DNA of 64,000 nucleotides. Origin: Sipunculus nudus. Taxonomy: Eukaryota; Annelida; Sipuncula; Golfingiida; Sipunculidae. How positions within the stretch are numbered: the first letter of the stretch is position 1; each line of letters starts with the position of its first letter. The notes under the pieces were generated by a model. The model worked only from the letters and a program-made list of their open reading frames with translations, had not been told where the DNA came from and made no database searches. Shown one piece after another: positions 22,861-35,926 of the stretch. Where the stretch lies: assembly GCA_026874595.1 (NCBI GenBank), contig CM049316.1, forward strand, positions 75,499,676 through 75,563,675, written 5' to 3'. A program made the position numbers and the translations under genes.

Positions 22861-23419
22861 TGCACACTAGGTGACGTGCTGTTTATTTCATGCGAATCTT
22901 ACAAAATGTATGCATGTTTATTGTATCATCAAGTAAGCACCATGTGGGTGCAAAAAAATAAGGACAGACCAGTAGTCAGGAAGACAGTCTTACGTGATTC
23001 ACCTATACTGCACTTTTACTGGTAATAGTGCATTTTAAGGGTTTCTTTAGTGGCCTATTTAAAGACAATTCACACAAATTATAAACAAAAGTAATAACCT
23101 GTAATATAGAGGAGATGTATACTTTTAGAATAAATAAGGGTTTTATAATGAAAGGTGGTGTTGTTTGAGAATCATTGTGTCTTCTAAGTCAAATTTAATT
23201 TATAAGCTCAAATTTGCATCTTGCGCCATGACGTTATGCATGACGTCCAAGACGTCGTTAAGAAAACAAGCTATATGCTATATTTGAGCATATTTTGTTT
23301 ATTATATATCAAATATATTGGTTATTAAACTCTATATGCCTTGTTCTTATAAAAGTATACATTACAATCAAATGTTGGAAATAATGCGTTAAAAATCGGT
23401 TATATAAGCCTTTTGCTAA

Positions 23420-23433
23420 CCCCCCCCCCCCCT
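23420..23433. repeat. Poly-C tract
   Basis: About 13 consecutive C. A second run of C then A lies at 23632-23660. Confidence 0.8.
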
Positions 23434-23736
23434 AAAAATAGTAAAATGCACAATTACCCTTTTATCCTATTCTGTTTATTTTCCGTACCTTACGAAGCTT
23501 CTGTTTTTTATAAGATTTGACACAGATATTTTCTTAAAGCGCACGCTTACTTTTTTTTTTTTTTTACCAATAACAGAATCTTTATTTACCTTAATGTTCG
23601 CACACTTTGTAATATGTTTGTTTAACCCGCCGCCCCCCCCCCCCCCAAAAAAAAAAAACCACACACACACACATGTATACCATCAAACCTCCAAGGGCAA
23701 CCGGTTGGTACGGGTAGCGGTCGTAACAAGATGTGA

Positions 23737-23755
23737 TGACGTCATCGTGACGTCA
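23737..23755. promoter_or_regulatory. Pair of CRE-type palindromes
   Basis: Two perfect TGACGTCA octamers (23737-23744, 23748-23755), with centres 11 bp apart. They lie about 1.8 kb upstream of the start codon of MOLO1-like gene A. The sequence match is exact; a regulatory role is inference. Confidence 0.4.
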
Positions 23756-23991
23756 CAATAATGAAGATCAACAGAAGACTGGCGCCCTGAGCTGTCGGGT
23801 CTAGGGGCAGGGCTGCTCTCCCACCTAAAACTGCCCCTGCTGTGATTTCAAGTACGCATTCAGTTTTTGAACTGCCTTTGACAAAAAAAGTTATTATTCA
23901 ATGTTCAACTGATTCATAATGCAAACGTCTGCCGTTACAGAAATCCCTGGCAATCACCAAATTATAGACTGGTACTCCGCACCATTCTTAA

Positions 23992-24046
23992 TGCAGTTCG
24001 TAGGCTGGTTGCAGTTCGTAAGCCTGCAGTTCGTAGGCCGGTCCCC
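23992..24046. repeat. Short tandem repeat
   Basis: Three imperfect copies of GCAGTTCGTAGGCTGG. They produce a spurious repetitive reading frame. Confidence 0.6.
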
Positions 24047-25400
24047 CACCCTGTTTAACAATTTTGCTGTGCGAGTTCGAAAGACAGACGGATCCGTTAC
24101 CGGACACGTCTACCTGGACTTGTGGATCTTTCAAGTCAATCCAACGGTTCATTACTGAGAAATCCGATATATAAATTTCTGGCATGATTCAGCTGTGAAA
24201 TATGTAGGCCAATAGGCCTATTTTGCAATTATGTCAGCAGTAGATGTCAAGTACTCGTTGAAAAGAATTGCTTAAAATTTCCACGGCGATAGAGACCTAT
24301 GTAAAAATGATGCCCTTTTTTTGTTCTGCGCATTAAATATATATAATAATATGCATAAAATGTTTGTTTGGCCCCATTTTCTCAAGTCTTATATTATCTT
24401 TACGTTTAAAACAATGTAGATATAAAGAAAATGTAGATGATACCATCAGTCGTACAACGCTTTTTAATCCATGATTAAAAAAAAAACTCACTAAATTTCA
24501 AAACATATCATGCAACTATTACTGAGATACCCTTTCTAAAGTTTGGATTTCACACATGAAAAGGCCTAACATTATGGTATTTCAATTATGTCCCGAACAC
24601 TTCTGAGGAACTGGCTGAACCTAATTTAAAATTCCACATTCCATGTCAGGGATTTATGTGGGAGTGATGCCCAACCTTTTATTAATTCTTTTTTTTTTTT
24701 GGATGCATTTTGTTTTGTTCAGTGGTCATGAGCAGCAACACATGAATGGTTTTCTTAGGGTTAAAAACGGCATAAGCTTTCACAACCTCAAATGACCTTA
24801 TTTTTTGTGTTTCCAAGGAGATTTTTCTGAGACCAACGCTGATGTCAAGTAAGAAGTTTCTAGGTGAAAAGGTTGTGCTCTGTGAACTGATAGAAGGGCG
24901 ACTGACATAGACTGACCGATGTAGTCAAGCTGATTTAACATCGGCTGAGCTAAAAGCTCCGTTATAGCACGCAGTGGTTGAGTGGCAGGGGTTATAGAAC
25001 GAATGCACCATAGCCATGCATGAAAAGGCATCGCGTGAATACTGGGACTTGGACAGTTCTTGACGGTTGACAAATGTTGAGCGGGGGTGGGGGGCAAATA
25101 CACGAGGATATAAGGTAGATACAATTATAATCGAATGTTCCTTATTTTATCATGAAATTATACAGTGCTAATTATATAAACCAGAATAAAATCCTGCGCT
25201 AAAATGCTGTACAATGTAAAACATGAAAGCTATGTACAGTAAAACTGATAAAAAATGCTTATTAGAGTTTAAAAATAGTATGATTTAAATAAATGTGATT
25301 TTTAAACGCGATTTAAAAGTTACTAAAGAATCGGCATGTTTTGCGATGGCAGGTAAACTGAGCCAAAGCAACTATCCTAAAACACTTGTTACAGATGTCT
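24047..25400. other. Intergenic DNA
   Basis: No coding frame or repeat is recognised. Contains poly-T and poly-A runs. Confidence 0.5.
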
Positions 25401-25405
25401 CTTTT

Positions 25406-26107
25406 ATTGTGTGTAACAGTCTTGCATGTGTCTAGCACTGACACTGTCCGTTGACATGGGAGACGTGCGAGCTGGCCCGGCCCACATGTGGGGTCTGACG
25501 TGTAGAAACACAGCGTTCTTTGGGCATGTGTATTATGTATTGTTGGGTTCTTTCGATTGTTCTTGAAACAGAAGTTTCTAGAATTTCCGTATGAGAAGTT
25601 ATAAATAGGGCCTGTGTTTAGAGCCAAACGAGGAGGAGAGAGAAATATTCTAGAGTACACGGAAGAGTGTGAGTCAGTTTGTGGACATTTCCGATAATTT
25701 ATAGCAGTTATAGATCTTCTTCGAATTTGTAACGGTTTTTATAGTCTTCAGTTTGCCTTTGGGATCACTATCAGAACTTCACTTTTGAATTACAACAGAT
25801 TGATTTTTTGAATGAATTGGACTATTATTCTCTGAGAAGATTTTAGTGAACTATTCATATGGATTATACATTTTAAAGGACTTGTTGTCGCTGTTACAGT
25901 GGTGGTATCCAGGTTATGTACACTTTATTAATTATACCGTGTAATTGTATTGATTTGCTGTTGTACTGTTGTAATACTGTGTAATTGTAATGATTTAGTG
26001 TATTGTAATATTAGGATTGTTTAAAAATAAATTATAATTATTTGTTAACCAAAAAACACTGACTTCTTTATTCATTCCCCTAAACATTTCACGCCGCCTA
26101 GTGTTAC
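25406..26107 (+). mobile_element. Candidate solo LTR
   Basis: It begins TGTAACAG and ends GTGTTACA, an imperfect inverted terminal pair. It contains a TATA-like ATAAATAGGG near 25602 and an AATAAA near 26025, in the order expected of an LTR promoter and polyadenylation site. No second copy or internal region is in the window and no target duplication is visible, so boundaries are tentative. Confidence 0.35.
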
Positions 26108-27195
26108 AGAATCTGATTTTTTTTAAATCTCCGTAACAAAATTCATGCTCGTCACGACTACGTGATCTGTTGATAATAGGTTCCGTAACACACTTCTCCC
26201 GAATGTAAGAGTCCAGGCCGTCGGAGTTGCCAACAAGCCCTTTTCGCTTAATGCATTGGGCCTTGATGGAGTTTATTGAACAAGAAGATCAGGGATCTGG
26301 AAAACATGAAGGGGGGTACGCCGTGAAATGATTTGTAGGTATAAAGAATAATCTTAAGCCGAATCCGACATTCCGTCGGTAGCCAATGCAGTTGTTTCAG
26401 CATTGGGGTAATATGGGCGGATTTGGACGTTCGAGTTATAATCCCGGCGGCAGTAGGCCTATTTTGAATACGCTGTAATCAACTGGTGACAGCCCGTAGC
26501 ACTCCCTACAGTAACGCATTTCCCTAGTCTAACCTGGACGTGACAAGTGCATTTATAAGCGTCTTTCTATACACCAAGAAGATCAAACTTTCACGACATT
26601 TTTACAACCTGACACAAGATCATCGTCTGTTCCCCATTAACTGGGCATTTCAACACGAACTGTGGTAACTGCGATTTGTCTGATCATTTCTCATTTACAG
26701 GAAGAAATACTGCACGGATGAGAGGTATTTTAAGAACGTCTGTAATTACAATTTTAAGTAGCGATTTATAAAAATCGTAAAAAAATTAAACTGTTTCAGG
26801 TTGTGGGAACCCAGTAACCCTTTCCAATTCAATGTCAAAATGGCTTTATTTTCGAAAATGCACACAAATACAATCCATACACTAAAACCAGGCCTAAAAA
26901 TTAGTGGCTGATCAAAGAAATGTGCCGGTACTCTTAAAATGCCCGGCATAATTTGATTATACATATACTGAAAAATCACTGTTATCTTTAAATCTGACGA
27001 CCGGGTGTGTGCTTGAACGGCTCCTTGTACCACTATGACAACATTTTGTTATATATCTATTTGGTTAACAAAAGGGAAGACATATATTTGTCTCCGAAAT
27101 TAGGATATGGGTTCATCCTCATCCGCGTGTGTTTATTTTTCACAACTAGTCCAGCTGTTAAGAGAAGAATTGTGCAAAAAATGAAAGAAGCATGA
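26108..27195. other. Intergenic DNA
   Basis: No gene is supported and no repeat family is recognised. Confidence 0.5.
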
Positions 27196-27420
27196 AACTT
27201 GGCATAACAGTTGTCCGTACCATACTCAATATTTTCAGATATAGGGCCAAGCGGAATTCACTCTATTTTGGTCAAAATCCAAGATGGCGGCCAAGATGGC
27301 CGCCGGATTATAAAATATCAACATATCCGGTTATATATGTCCTAGAATGCATTGCAAGTGTACTATTCCTATGTTTTCGGGGTCAAGAAATTCATTTATA
27401 AGGGTTTCAAGTATGTATTA
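27196..27420 (+). repeat. Interspersed repeat with CCAAGATGGCGGCC core
   Basis: The core at about 27281-27305 is a near-palindromic doubling of AAGATGGCGGC. Flanks (ATATCTGAAAA-type and GGCCAAGC/GGAATTC blocks) match the inverse of 32430-32640 and 32740-32960, giving three copies of one family. Confidence 0.65.
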
Positions 27421-27944
27421 TGACTCTTCGATTGAATTCTGGTTTTGTTGACTTTGAAATTATGCTAAATTTGCCTTTGTCTAGCACATCGAACAGCAAA
27501 CATTATTTGCTGAGTTCTGCTGAGCAGTTGCATACTTTGTGATTGTTCTCAAATGAAAGTGTTTTTTCCTGGGTTAGATTTGCCTGTCTTGTCATGCATT
27601 TTTTATGCTTGAATCGTACAACAGATTCGATTTCAATATTTCATATTTCTTCCTTTTAATTTCCCATTATTTGCATGCTGATAAATGTAATTGCTTTGAA
27701 GAGGTGATGGCGCAAGAAACTTCTGTGTCATAATCTAAAATAAAATTAAGAACTTGATATGTCCATAAACACTAATCATTAGGCTATTTGAAACCAACAT
27801 ACATGTAATATCAACGTAACTTTCATGCAAAAAAATTTTAGTGCAATTGGGAAATATCACATGCATTAATAAAACTGTGCTGACATTTGAAATATATATT
27901 ATTTTCAAGTATTTCAGCCCTATATCTGTTTCAATGTAATGATG

Positions 27945-28090
27945 TGGACAGTCGAGTGGTGAGACGCTCGTCTTTCTCAAAAAAACCCAGATTTGACCAA
28001 CATCGTTCCTTCTAGAGTGGGTTGTAGTGGTCCTTCCAAAAACGGTTGTTTTCTCCGTGTTCTCCGATTTCCTCCAACCCTATATACTAC
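27945..28090 (+). repeat. tRNA-derived SINE
   Basis: The head contains GTCGAGTGGTGAGACGCTCG, resembling a tRNA A-box region. The body contains AGTGGGTTGTAGTGG and TTCTCCG-TTCCTCCA, matching the reverse complement of 44945-45125. No intact tRNA fold is claimed. Confidence 0.6.
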
Positions 28091-29990
28091 CGAACGCAAC
28101 AATTCGAGCCATGGAGAGGGGCTTGTTATAGTTGTTATAACTAATTGTACAATCCATATAAAATATATATATACAAAAAAAATAAACAATCCACATAAAA
28201 TAACGTTTAGCCAGCTTATAATGCGTGCGTGGCAGGATAAAGACATATATAAGAAGCTCACATCTGTTAGATTCTATATGCCTACTGTGTACGTATTGAA
28301 ATTTTGCTAAAAGTTTCTTTTTCAATAGCACTTCCGATGTTAAAATCCTGTAAAATTCGTTGAACACTGCATTCTTAAATGAAAGTGTTATTTGTTGAGC
28401 TATGTTTTCATATATTAATTTTTCTGCTTTCTCCTGTTTGATTTCCCTAGAGGCGATGGATAACAGAAATTAGGCTATTTTGTCAGGTAGGCCCTATCAA
28501 ATTTGGTAAATTTAACGATCAACTTCACATTCATGTAAACCTTTGTTAATGAAGTTTGGAAATATCAGATTGCAGTGCTGAAATTTAAAATACATGTACT
28601 GGTTACATGTATTTGAACACCATGCGTGTTTCCAAGGAAAATCGTATCCATAAATCATTCAGATTACATGCATGCATGACAGGATACGCACAATGTAGAA
28701 GCTCACATGTGCTTGATGTACAGATTCTTTGCTTCTTTTGCCATAAGGTGATGGCTTTCACATTGTATGCTGGCATGAAGACAGAAACAGCACACTTTTA
28801 GAGGAGCATAACATGTTGCTGCATGTATGCTACCTTTGTTTTATGGTGATGAATGCATGATATACTCAACATACATGAGGATACCTTTGCAGATTGATAA
28901 TTTTGTGATGTTATGATGATGCTCGTACAAAATAATAAACATGTATCAGTAAAATATCACAACGTTTTGCTGTGATGCCATTTTCGTGATATAAAAATTT
29001 TTCGAATTTAACGAGTTGGAATTAATTTTGCATGATGTGTTGGTGTCAACAAAATACTTTCATTTGCTAACGGTATGCATACTTGTAGATTTATTTAGTA
29101 CATAATGTTTTATTATAATATTTACCACATCTATCAAACTTTAGGTGTCAGTGCTGCCAGTGTTCAAGCCAGCTGACCGTTGAAGTTTTAGGGATGTATG
29201 ATGAGGGAATGAAAAAGCAAGATAAAATTTCGAATTCACACCACAAGGTTGAAAAATATAATTAACCCTTAGGTTCCAGACATACATTTTGTCTTCATCA
29301 CCTAGATTATATCAAAATTCAGTACAAAGTTTGGTTTGAGTTTTCATTGACTTGATTGGTGAACGTAACGGTTCTGTGCTCTAAGGTGCTGTGCTAAGAA
29401 TTTTCTCTTTAGGTCAGCTTTATGCCCATATGCAGAATGTTTGGGAAACTTTTATTTTATACCACATGCTTCATCAAGTGAACATCAAGGAGAACAGACT
29501 AATTCTGAATATTATTCCTGAATATTATTACTGCTGAAGAGAATAGTTTATTACATAATTTTTTTAATATTGCCATCAACTTTTTTTCACTTATGCCTGA
29601 ATATTTTCTTTCAGATCTAACAGGACAATAGTGTTTTCTTCTGGTAAATCACACACAATTCCAATTTACTAACTATCGGTTCTGTTTATCTTAGGTGCAA
29701 GGCTCAGTGCGATCTTCAATTTTGCATCATGTGCACATGGTTTTTAATTTTTTTAAAATAAATGTAGTAAATTTTTTTTGTTATTATATTAATAAATACA
29801 TGTAAGTAATATAAAATGTGTGCATTATGTAAGCAAATGAAGTATTTTAAGCAGTAATGGTAAAATGCAAAGGCAATGTCAGCTAATTGGTAAGGATAAT
29901 CTTACCATATCACCAAAGTAGCGGGTAAATTACAAACTGCACAAGTATCTGCAAGTTTGCTGATTCCGCATGCACAATCACCACATTACA
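28091..29990. other. Intergenic AT-rich DNA
   Basis: No exon, RNA gene or known repeat is recognised. Reading frames are short and look random. Confidence 0.5.
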
Positions 29991-30004
29991 ACTATAGAAC
30001 ATCA

Positions 30005-30190
30005 AGGGGTAGGAAGTCGTCTAGTGGTATGGCTTTTGACATCGAAGTTGTAGGTCCCCACTTCGAACCCCGCTCAGAAGGGATGGTTAGAATCAGAAGT
30101 CAAGGAGAACCACTACAACCCACTCCCATAGCAACACCGATTATAGAACCTTCGTCGCCAGTGGAGAGAGCCGAGCGTTTCATACAACTC
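30005..30190 (+). repeat. SINE head followed by an inverted SINE fragment
   Basis: GTCTAGTGGTATGGC (A-box-like) and ACTTCGAACCCC (B-box-like, about 30060-30071) form a tRNA-like Pol III promoter. From about 30095 the sequence matches the body of the SINE at 44945-45125 (CACTACAACCCACTC, CAGTGGAGAGAGCC). Confidence 0.6.
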
Positions 30191-30360
30191 GATACATATG
30201 AAAGAGACACCGTGTTCAAATATTTGAAATAATCATATATATTAAATTTCAGCACAGGATTCAACAAAAAAGTTTTCCCGTTCCATGTGCATGAAAAAGT
30301 CAATTAAGCACAATTATAATACCAAACTAGACATTTCTGAGTATCCCCAGACATAGTAGC

Positions 30361-30375
30361 CCCCCCCCCCCCCCT
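30361..30375. repeat. Poly-C tract
   Basis: About 14-15 consecutive C, just before the tandem array starting near 30430. Confidence 0.85.
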
Positions 30376-30429
30376 TTAAGAATAGGCCCCCATTTTTAGC
30401 AGCATATACTGACACTTGGCATATTTTTT

Positions 30430-32000
30430 TTTCTTCCATCTATCAATCCACAATCTTGTTGAAGATGTTGGTCCTGTGACCTTGATCATTTTAAAGATGT
30501 GTCCTGTGACCTTGACCTTTGACATCAAAATCAATTTGGGTCTTGCTTTTCCAATGGGACATATACAAGTCAAGTTTGAAATCTATACATCAATAAAGCA
30601 GGAATTATCATCCAGAAACTAATTTTTGGACAGATGGCTCCTGTGACCTTAACCTTTGACCTTGTGACCTCAAATTTGATAGGGTTCTTCCTCTCTTGGT
30701 AGGTGAACTATATGTGCAAGATGAAAGATCTGAGATGAAATGTTTGGCTGAAAATGCATCCACATCTTTTTAAAGATGTGTCCTATGACCTTGACCTTTG
30801 ACCCCAAAATCAATTTGGGTCTTGCTTTTCCAATAAAACATATACAAGTCAAGTTTGAAATCCATACATCAATAAAAGCAGGAATTATCATCCAGAAACT
30901 AATTTTTGGACAGATGGCTCCTGTGACTTTCACCTTTGACCTTGTGACCTAAAAATTGATAGGGGTCTTCCACTCTTGGCAGGTGAACTATATGTGCAAG
31001 ATGAAAGATCTGAGATGAATTGTTTGGCTGAAAATGCATCCACAATCTTTTAAAAGAGGTTTCTTGTGACCTTGACCTTTGACCTTATGACCCCAAAATA
31101 AATTCTGGTCTTGCTTTTCCAATGGGTCAAATACAAGTCAAGTTTGAAATCCATACATCAATAAAAGAAGGAATTATCATCCAGAAACTAATTTTTGGAC
31201 AGATGGCTCCTGTGACCTTAACCTTTGATCTAGTGACCTCAACATTGATAGGGTACTTCCTCTCTTGGCAGGTGTGCAAGATGAAAGATCTGAGATGAAA
31301 TGTTTGGCTGAAAATGCATCCACATATTTTTAAAGATGTGTCCTGTGACCTTGACCTTTGACCTCATGACCCCAAAATCAAGTTGGGTCTTGCTTTTCCA
31401 ATGGGACATATACAAGTCAAGTTTGAAATCCATACATTAATAAAAGCAGGAATTATCATCCAAAAACTAATTTTAGGACAGATGGCTCCTGTGACCTTCA
31501 CCTTTGACCTTGTGACCTCAAAATTGATAGGGGTCTTCCACTCTTGGCAGGTGATCTATATGTGCAAGATGAAAGATCCGAGATGAATTGTTTGGCTGAA
31601 AATGCATCCACAATCTTTTTAAAGATGTTTCCTGTAAACTTGACCTTTGACCTCATGACCCCAAAATCAATTGGAGTCTTGCTTTTTCAATGGGACATAT
31701 ATAAGTCAAGTTTGAAATCAATACATCAATAAAAGCAGGAATTATCATCCAGAAACTAATTTTTGGACAGATAGCTCCTGTGGCCTTGACCTTTGGCCTT
31801 GTGACCCCAAAATTGATATGGATCATCCACTATTGGCGAGTGAGCTATATATTTAAGATGGAAGACCTGGGATGAAAGTTTGGCTTAAAATGCATCCACA
31901 GTATCTTTTAAGATGCCAGTCCAGTGACCTGGACCTTTGACCTCATGTCCCTAGAACCTATAGGGTTCTTACTTTAGTGGAGGGCCATACATAAGCCATG
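30430..32000. repeat. About 280-bp tandem array rich in AGGTCA half-sites
   Basis: The landmark TCCTGTGACCTTGACCTTTG recurs near 30502, 30781, 31062, 31341 and 31629 (spacing 279-288). Each unit also has CAAGTTTGAAATC-ATACAT, AAACTAATTTTTGGACAGAT and GATGAAAGATCTGAGATGAA. Most units hold TGACCTTTGACC(T), a DR1 spacing of two AGGTCA half-sites read on the - strand, plus an extra adjoining half-site. The last unit decays towards 32000. A diverged relative is at 36060-36330. Confidence 0.9.
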
Positions 32001-32429
32001 TTTGAAATCCATATGGCTATCAACACTGGAGATATCATAAGAGGTGTGTGATTTTCACCATATATGGCAATATTCAAGGTCATGACCCCAATTTAAATAA
32101 ACATCATCCCATAACCCATACCTATGTATATGCATAATATAAAAGAAATCTGTCCATTAGTTTTTGACTTATAATGCTCACAGTACTGTAAGGTGGCAAT
32201 TTTGGGGGTATTAAACGGCATGAAAACAAGTAAAGAATAATAGGTGGCGCTACCAGTTTCTGGAACATGACAACCCTATCCATGATCTTCCATCAACTTG
32301 ATTTTGGGATAAATCCATGCAAGATTTCTTGAGATATTACAGAATTTGTGTGATTTTCCCCAAAATTGGCTCATTCACAGAGTCATTATACTGACTTGAA
32401 ACCCATATTTATGAATTTCTCGACCCCAA

Positions 32430-32960
32430 AAACATAGAAATAGTGCGCTTGCAAAACATTCTAGGACAAATAACACCTCATATATTGTTATTTCATGATC
32501 CAGCGGCCATCTTGTCCGCCATCTTGGATTCTGAATTCCGCTTGGCCTCATGTTTGGAAATACTGAGTATGGTCTGGACTACTATTATTCCAAGTTTCAT
32601 TCTTCTTTTATCTTTTTCACAATTCTTTTATGTATGCAGCTTAACCGCTGACCTAATGGGGAATATTACCAAACTCTTGTTATAAAAACAAAGAAATGAG
32701 TACCTGGAGAGGTTTTGAACCTCAAAAATTGAATTTCTTGGCTCAAAAAACATAAAAATAGAGTACTTACAATGCTTTCTAGCGACATTATAACTCGAGT
32801 TATTGACATTTTTTAATCTGGCGGCCATCTTGGCCGCCATATTGGATTTTGGCCAAGGTAATTTATTTTCAGCTTGGCCCTATATCTGAAATTCACCATT
32901 AAGCTCCGAAGAGCAGTTTTGGAAACTTTCATGCTTCTTCTATTTTTTGCACAATTCCTC
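32430..32960 (-). repeat. Two copies of the GATGGCGGCC repeat
   Basis: Copies near 32430-32640 and 32740-32960 each contain GGCGGCCATCTTG-CCGCCAT or a variant, then TTCTTCTATTTTTTGCACAATTC-like sequence. Inverted relative to the copy at 27196-27420. Confidence 0.65.
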
Positions 32961-33025
32961 CAAATATGGGAGCTTAACCGCTGGACTAAACATAACTCAT
33001 GCAATCGAAATCTCTTGAATTTTTC

Positions 33026-33235
33026 AGGGCATTTCGGGAATGGAAATCAGATTTTCATGTGGATCTGGCATAGTATCAGGATTTAGGAACGTCATCAAGG
33101 AATATTCACGTATGTACAATCAATGACCAGGGTATATGGGGCGAATAAGTGAATGCAAACATGGTTTTGGTCGCATCCAACAATAGGGACCTCCCACATT
33201 GCGGCGGATTGCATTCCGTAGAATGCAGATTTCTC
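33026..33235 (+). repeat. Interspersed repeat, copy 2
   Basis: Same family and orientation as 459-692: GGGCATTTCGGGAATGG, AGGATTTAGGAACGTCATCAA, GCGAATAAGTGAATGCAAAC, AGAATGCAGAT. It abuts the GATGGCGGCC repeat. Confidence 0.7.
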
Positions 33236-33239
33236 GTTA

Positions 33240-34706
33240 AATGTAAACAAAAAGTAGGAAGTAACATGTGTGTGTACATTTATTGTTGCGCAACAAATGT
33301 CAGAACAAAAATACATGATCGAGAGGATGACAAAGCAGTTATTAAGCTGTATGCACATGATGTGAAAATGATATAAATTTAAAAAAAATATTATTGTGAA
33401 GACAAACATAACAAAAATTACCGCGTGCACATGCACACACACGATTTTGCTCTAGAATGCATCTCTTAACGCATTTATCAAGTGCTACAGTACAGTACGG
33501 TGAGAATTCACCAACGGATTGTAGGACCGATCTGTCCAACAATATATTCTTTATGCAGCATGATGACACAAAATAACATCTACATATTGCTATAATTACA
33601 GCTGTGTAGATTCCGATCGGACCGAAATTACTGATGACTGACCAATATGTCCGGAGGTAGGGGCACTTATTGTGAAGAAAATGAGATATTGCTTCTTCCC
33701 CACAATAATTCAAGAAAACCCAGTGACGGATTACGCATAGTGAAGCTTAACTAAAGCTACGGTCACAAAGATTCGTACAAAGGATGGGTTCGTACAAAAC
33801 TCCAAATTTCTACGAGTTCGCAGAAATTTCTTAGATGGGGCATAGATTCTTGGGGCATTCTTTAAAATATGAGATAATTTTTGTCGTACGATGGCCCTAG
33901 ATTTCTTACGTTCTTCGTAAGGGTGCCTTGGGATCTTCCTGCGGCATACTTGCACTAAACCACCAATAATTTTTTAGACCAATTTTTAATCCATGACTGG
34001 TAATTTGCTCGGAATAATGACCCAATGTTTATCTACACTAGCTGACTTGGCCATTCGAAAAGGTAAACCTAGACTCGTTGCATAATGATTATTTATATTT
34101 CAAGTATTTCAAGGTTAAAGCTCTACTTTCATGAATTTAAATATTTAGTTTAAATATGCAATTACATTAAGGTATGCTTGTACACTCAAACGACAAGTGT
34201 CTAAAAGGAACTTGAGTTCAATCTACGAATTACCCGGATAAGGGCACTTGAGTACAGTCAAGTCCGCTTATTGACATGTATGCTTCTGAAATAATGACAC
34301 TACCTAGGATGTGATGTTACACGGGCTACAACACCAATGTCGTTTTGAGGCACAAGGATGCCTGATCCCCTTAAATGATATAAAATAAATAAAAAAAAAC
34401 CAGCAAATCAAGTACATGTATGAACAAATCACAATTTATTTTCTGCAAAATTTGTGGAAGAGCTTCATAAAGCCAAAATAACTGACCATGACATGACTTG
34501 CCAGCAGAAAATGTACTTCTTTCAGTTGGAACCCATCCTTATGACAAAGACCTTGGCCGGGGGTTTTGGTGTGGGGGACATGAATCTCTGGACCCAGATC
34601 CACAACCCTATACGGATAAAATTCAGGAACCTTTACTGTTACACTACAAAACATTATACCCAAGGTGCTAATGTCGGGGCGCAGACATGCATGGATGCCG
34701 CAGGAG

Positions 34707-34741
<35 letters not shown>

Positions 34742-35926
34742 GCCTACATATCCTACTATAGGTGTTATTTTGTGGATCAACTTTCCAGAGGCTAAGAAAA
34801 TTTTTACAGGAACATAATTTTCTGAACATAAATATATCAGTCAAATATGATTTCTGAACACTTTCATCTGTAACAATTACAATTTATATATGGAGCTCTG
34901 CACCAGGGACGTTATTTCTGAATCTGTCATTAGATAACTAAGAAATTGGAGATACGGAATCTTGAGTCTAAAACAAATAACAAAGAAGTTGATTGTAATC
35001 ACTGACAATTTTTCACCTATTCTCAATGTTCATTTATGCCGTGACACAAGTTTTCTTTTTGTTACATATTGGAATTATTGGCTGCGCATGCTTCTTGGCA
35101 GAATCTAAAACTTTCTTAGATTACAATCTCGATTCCTTCACACAAACATGCTTCTTTATATACACATACAAACACATACAAGTGTGTACCACTTGCACAC
35201 CAGATATGCCGCAGCCCCCCCCCCCCCCCACCCACCCACCTTTAATAAACCTTGGTAATACACCCTTGCTAATGAGACTGAAGTAATAAAAACTGCAGTA
35301 ACAGAAGAGACTGAAGTAAACTGCATAACCTGGCCTGATAATTCTGTCTACATATTCTTCAGTCATGGTATAACTGTTTGAAATGCTGAGAAATGTATTA
35401 CAGATCTTTACATGTACCGAATGTTAAAATCTCCGTTACCTCATGAAATAGTTTATCTCAATATACATCACTTACCAGTATAAAATGCAATTACTTTTTA
35501 TTCATAAAATACATAATTAAGTAAGAGTAAGACTTTACATTAAACATACATATTTGATTCATGAACATGTAATACAATGACAGTTACCGAGGTACATTGT
35601 ATGGAACATAAACTGTTCACCGTTCATCACACCATATAAACTAGTAAAAATTCAATATAAAAACATATAAAAACCCCATTTAGTTTTACGCCTTTTTAAA
35701 TTCTGTCACCTCCACAGATAAAATGACACTTTACAATCTTTCTTGACATTATTCAATGGAACAAATATTGTTTGCCTCTCATGCTATTTTATGTTATCTT
35801 ATAAACACGCTATAGACTACATGTAAAATATTCATAAAACTTGAAAGGTTAACAAATTACACAGAAGTAAAGAATTGCACTTCAATGCAATAGCATTTCT
35901 TTAAAAGCACCAGTTCAATTTTCACA
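33240..35926. other. Non-coding DNA with C tracts
   Basis: No gene is supported. Poly-C runs lie at about 34707-34727 and 35215-35229. A CTACGGTCACAAAGATTCGTACAA segment near 33755 looks transposon-like but has no visible partner. Confidence 0.5.

Noticed and set aside
30008-30085. Possible tRNA gene from A-box and B-box
   Set aside because: No cloverleaf stems could be paired and it is followed by SINE body sequence, so it is a SINE head.
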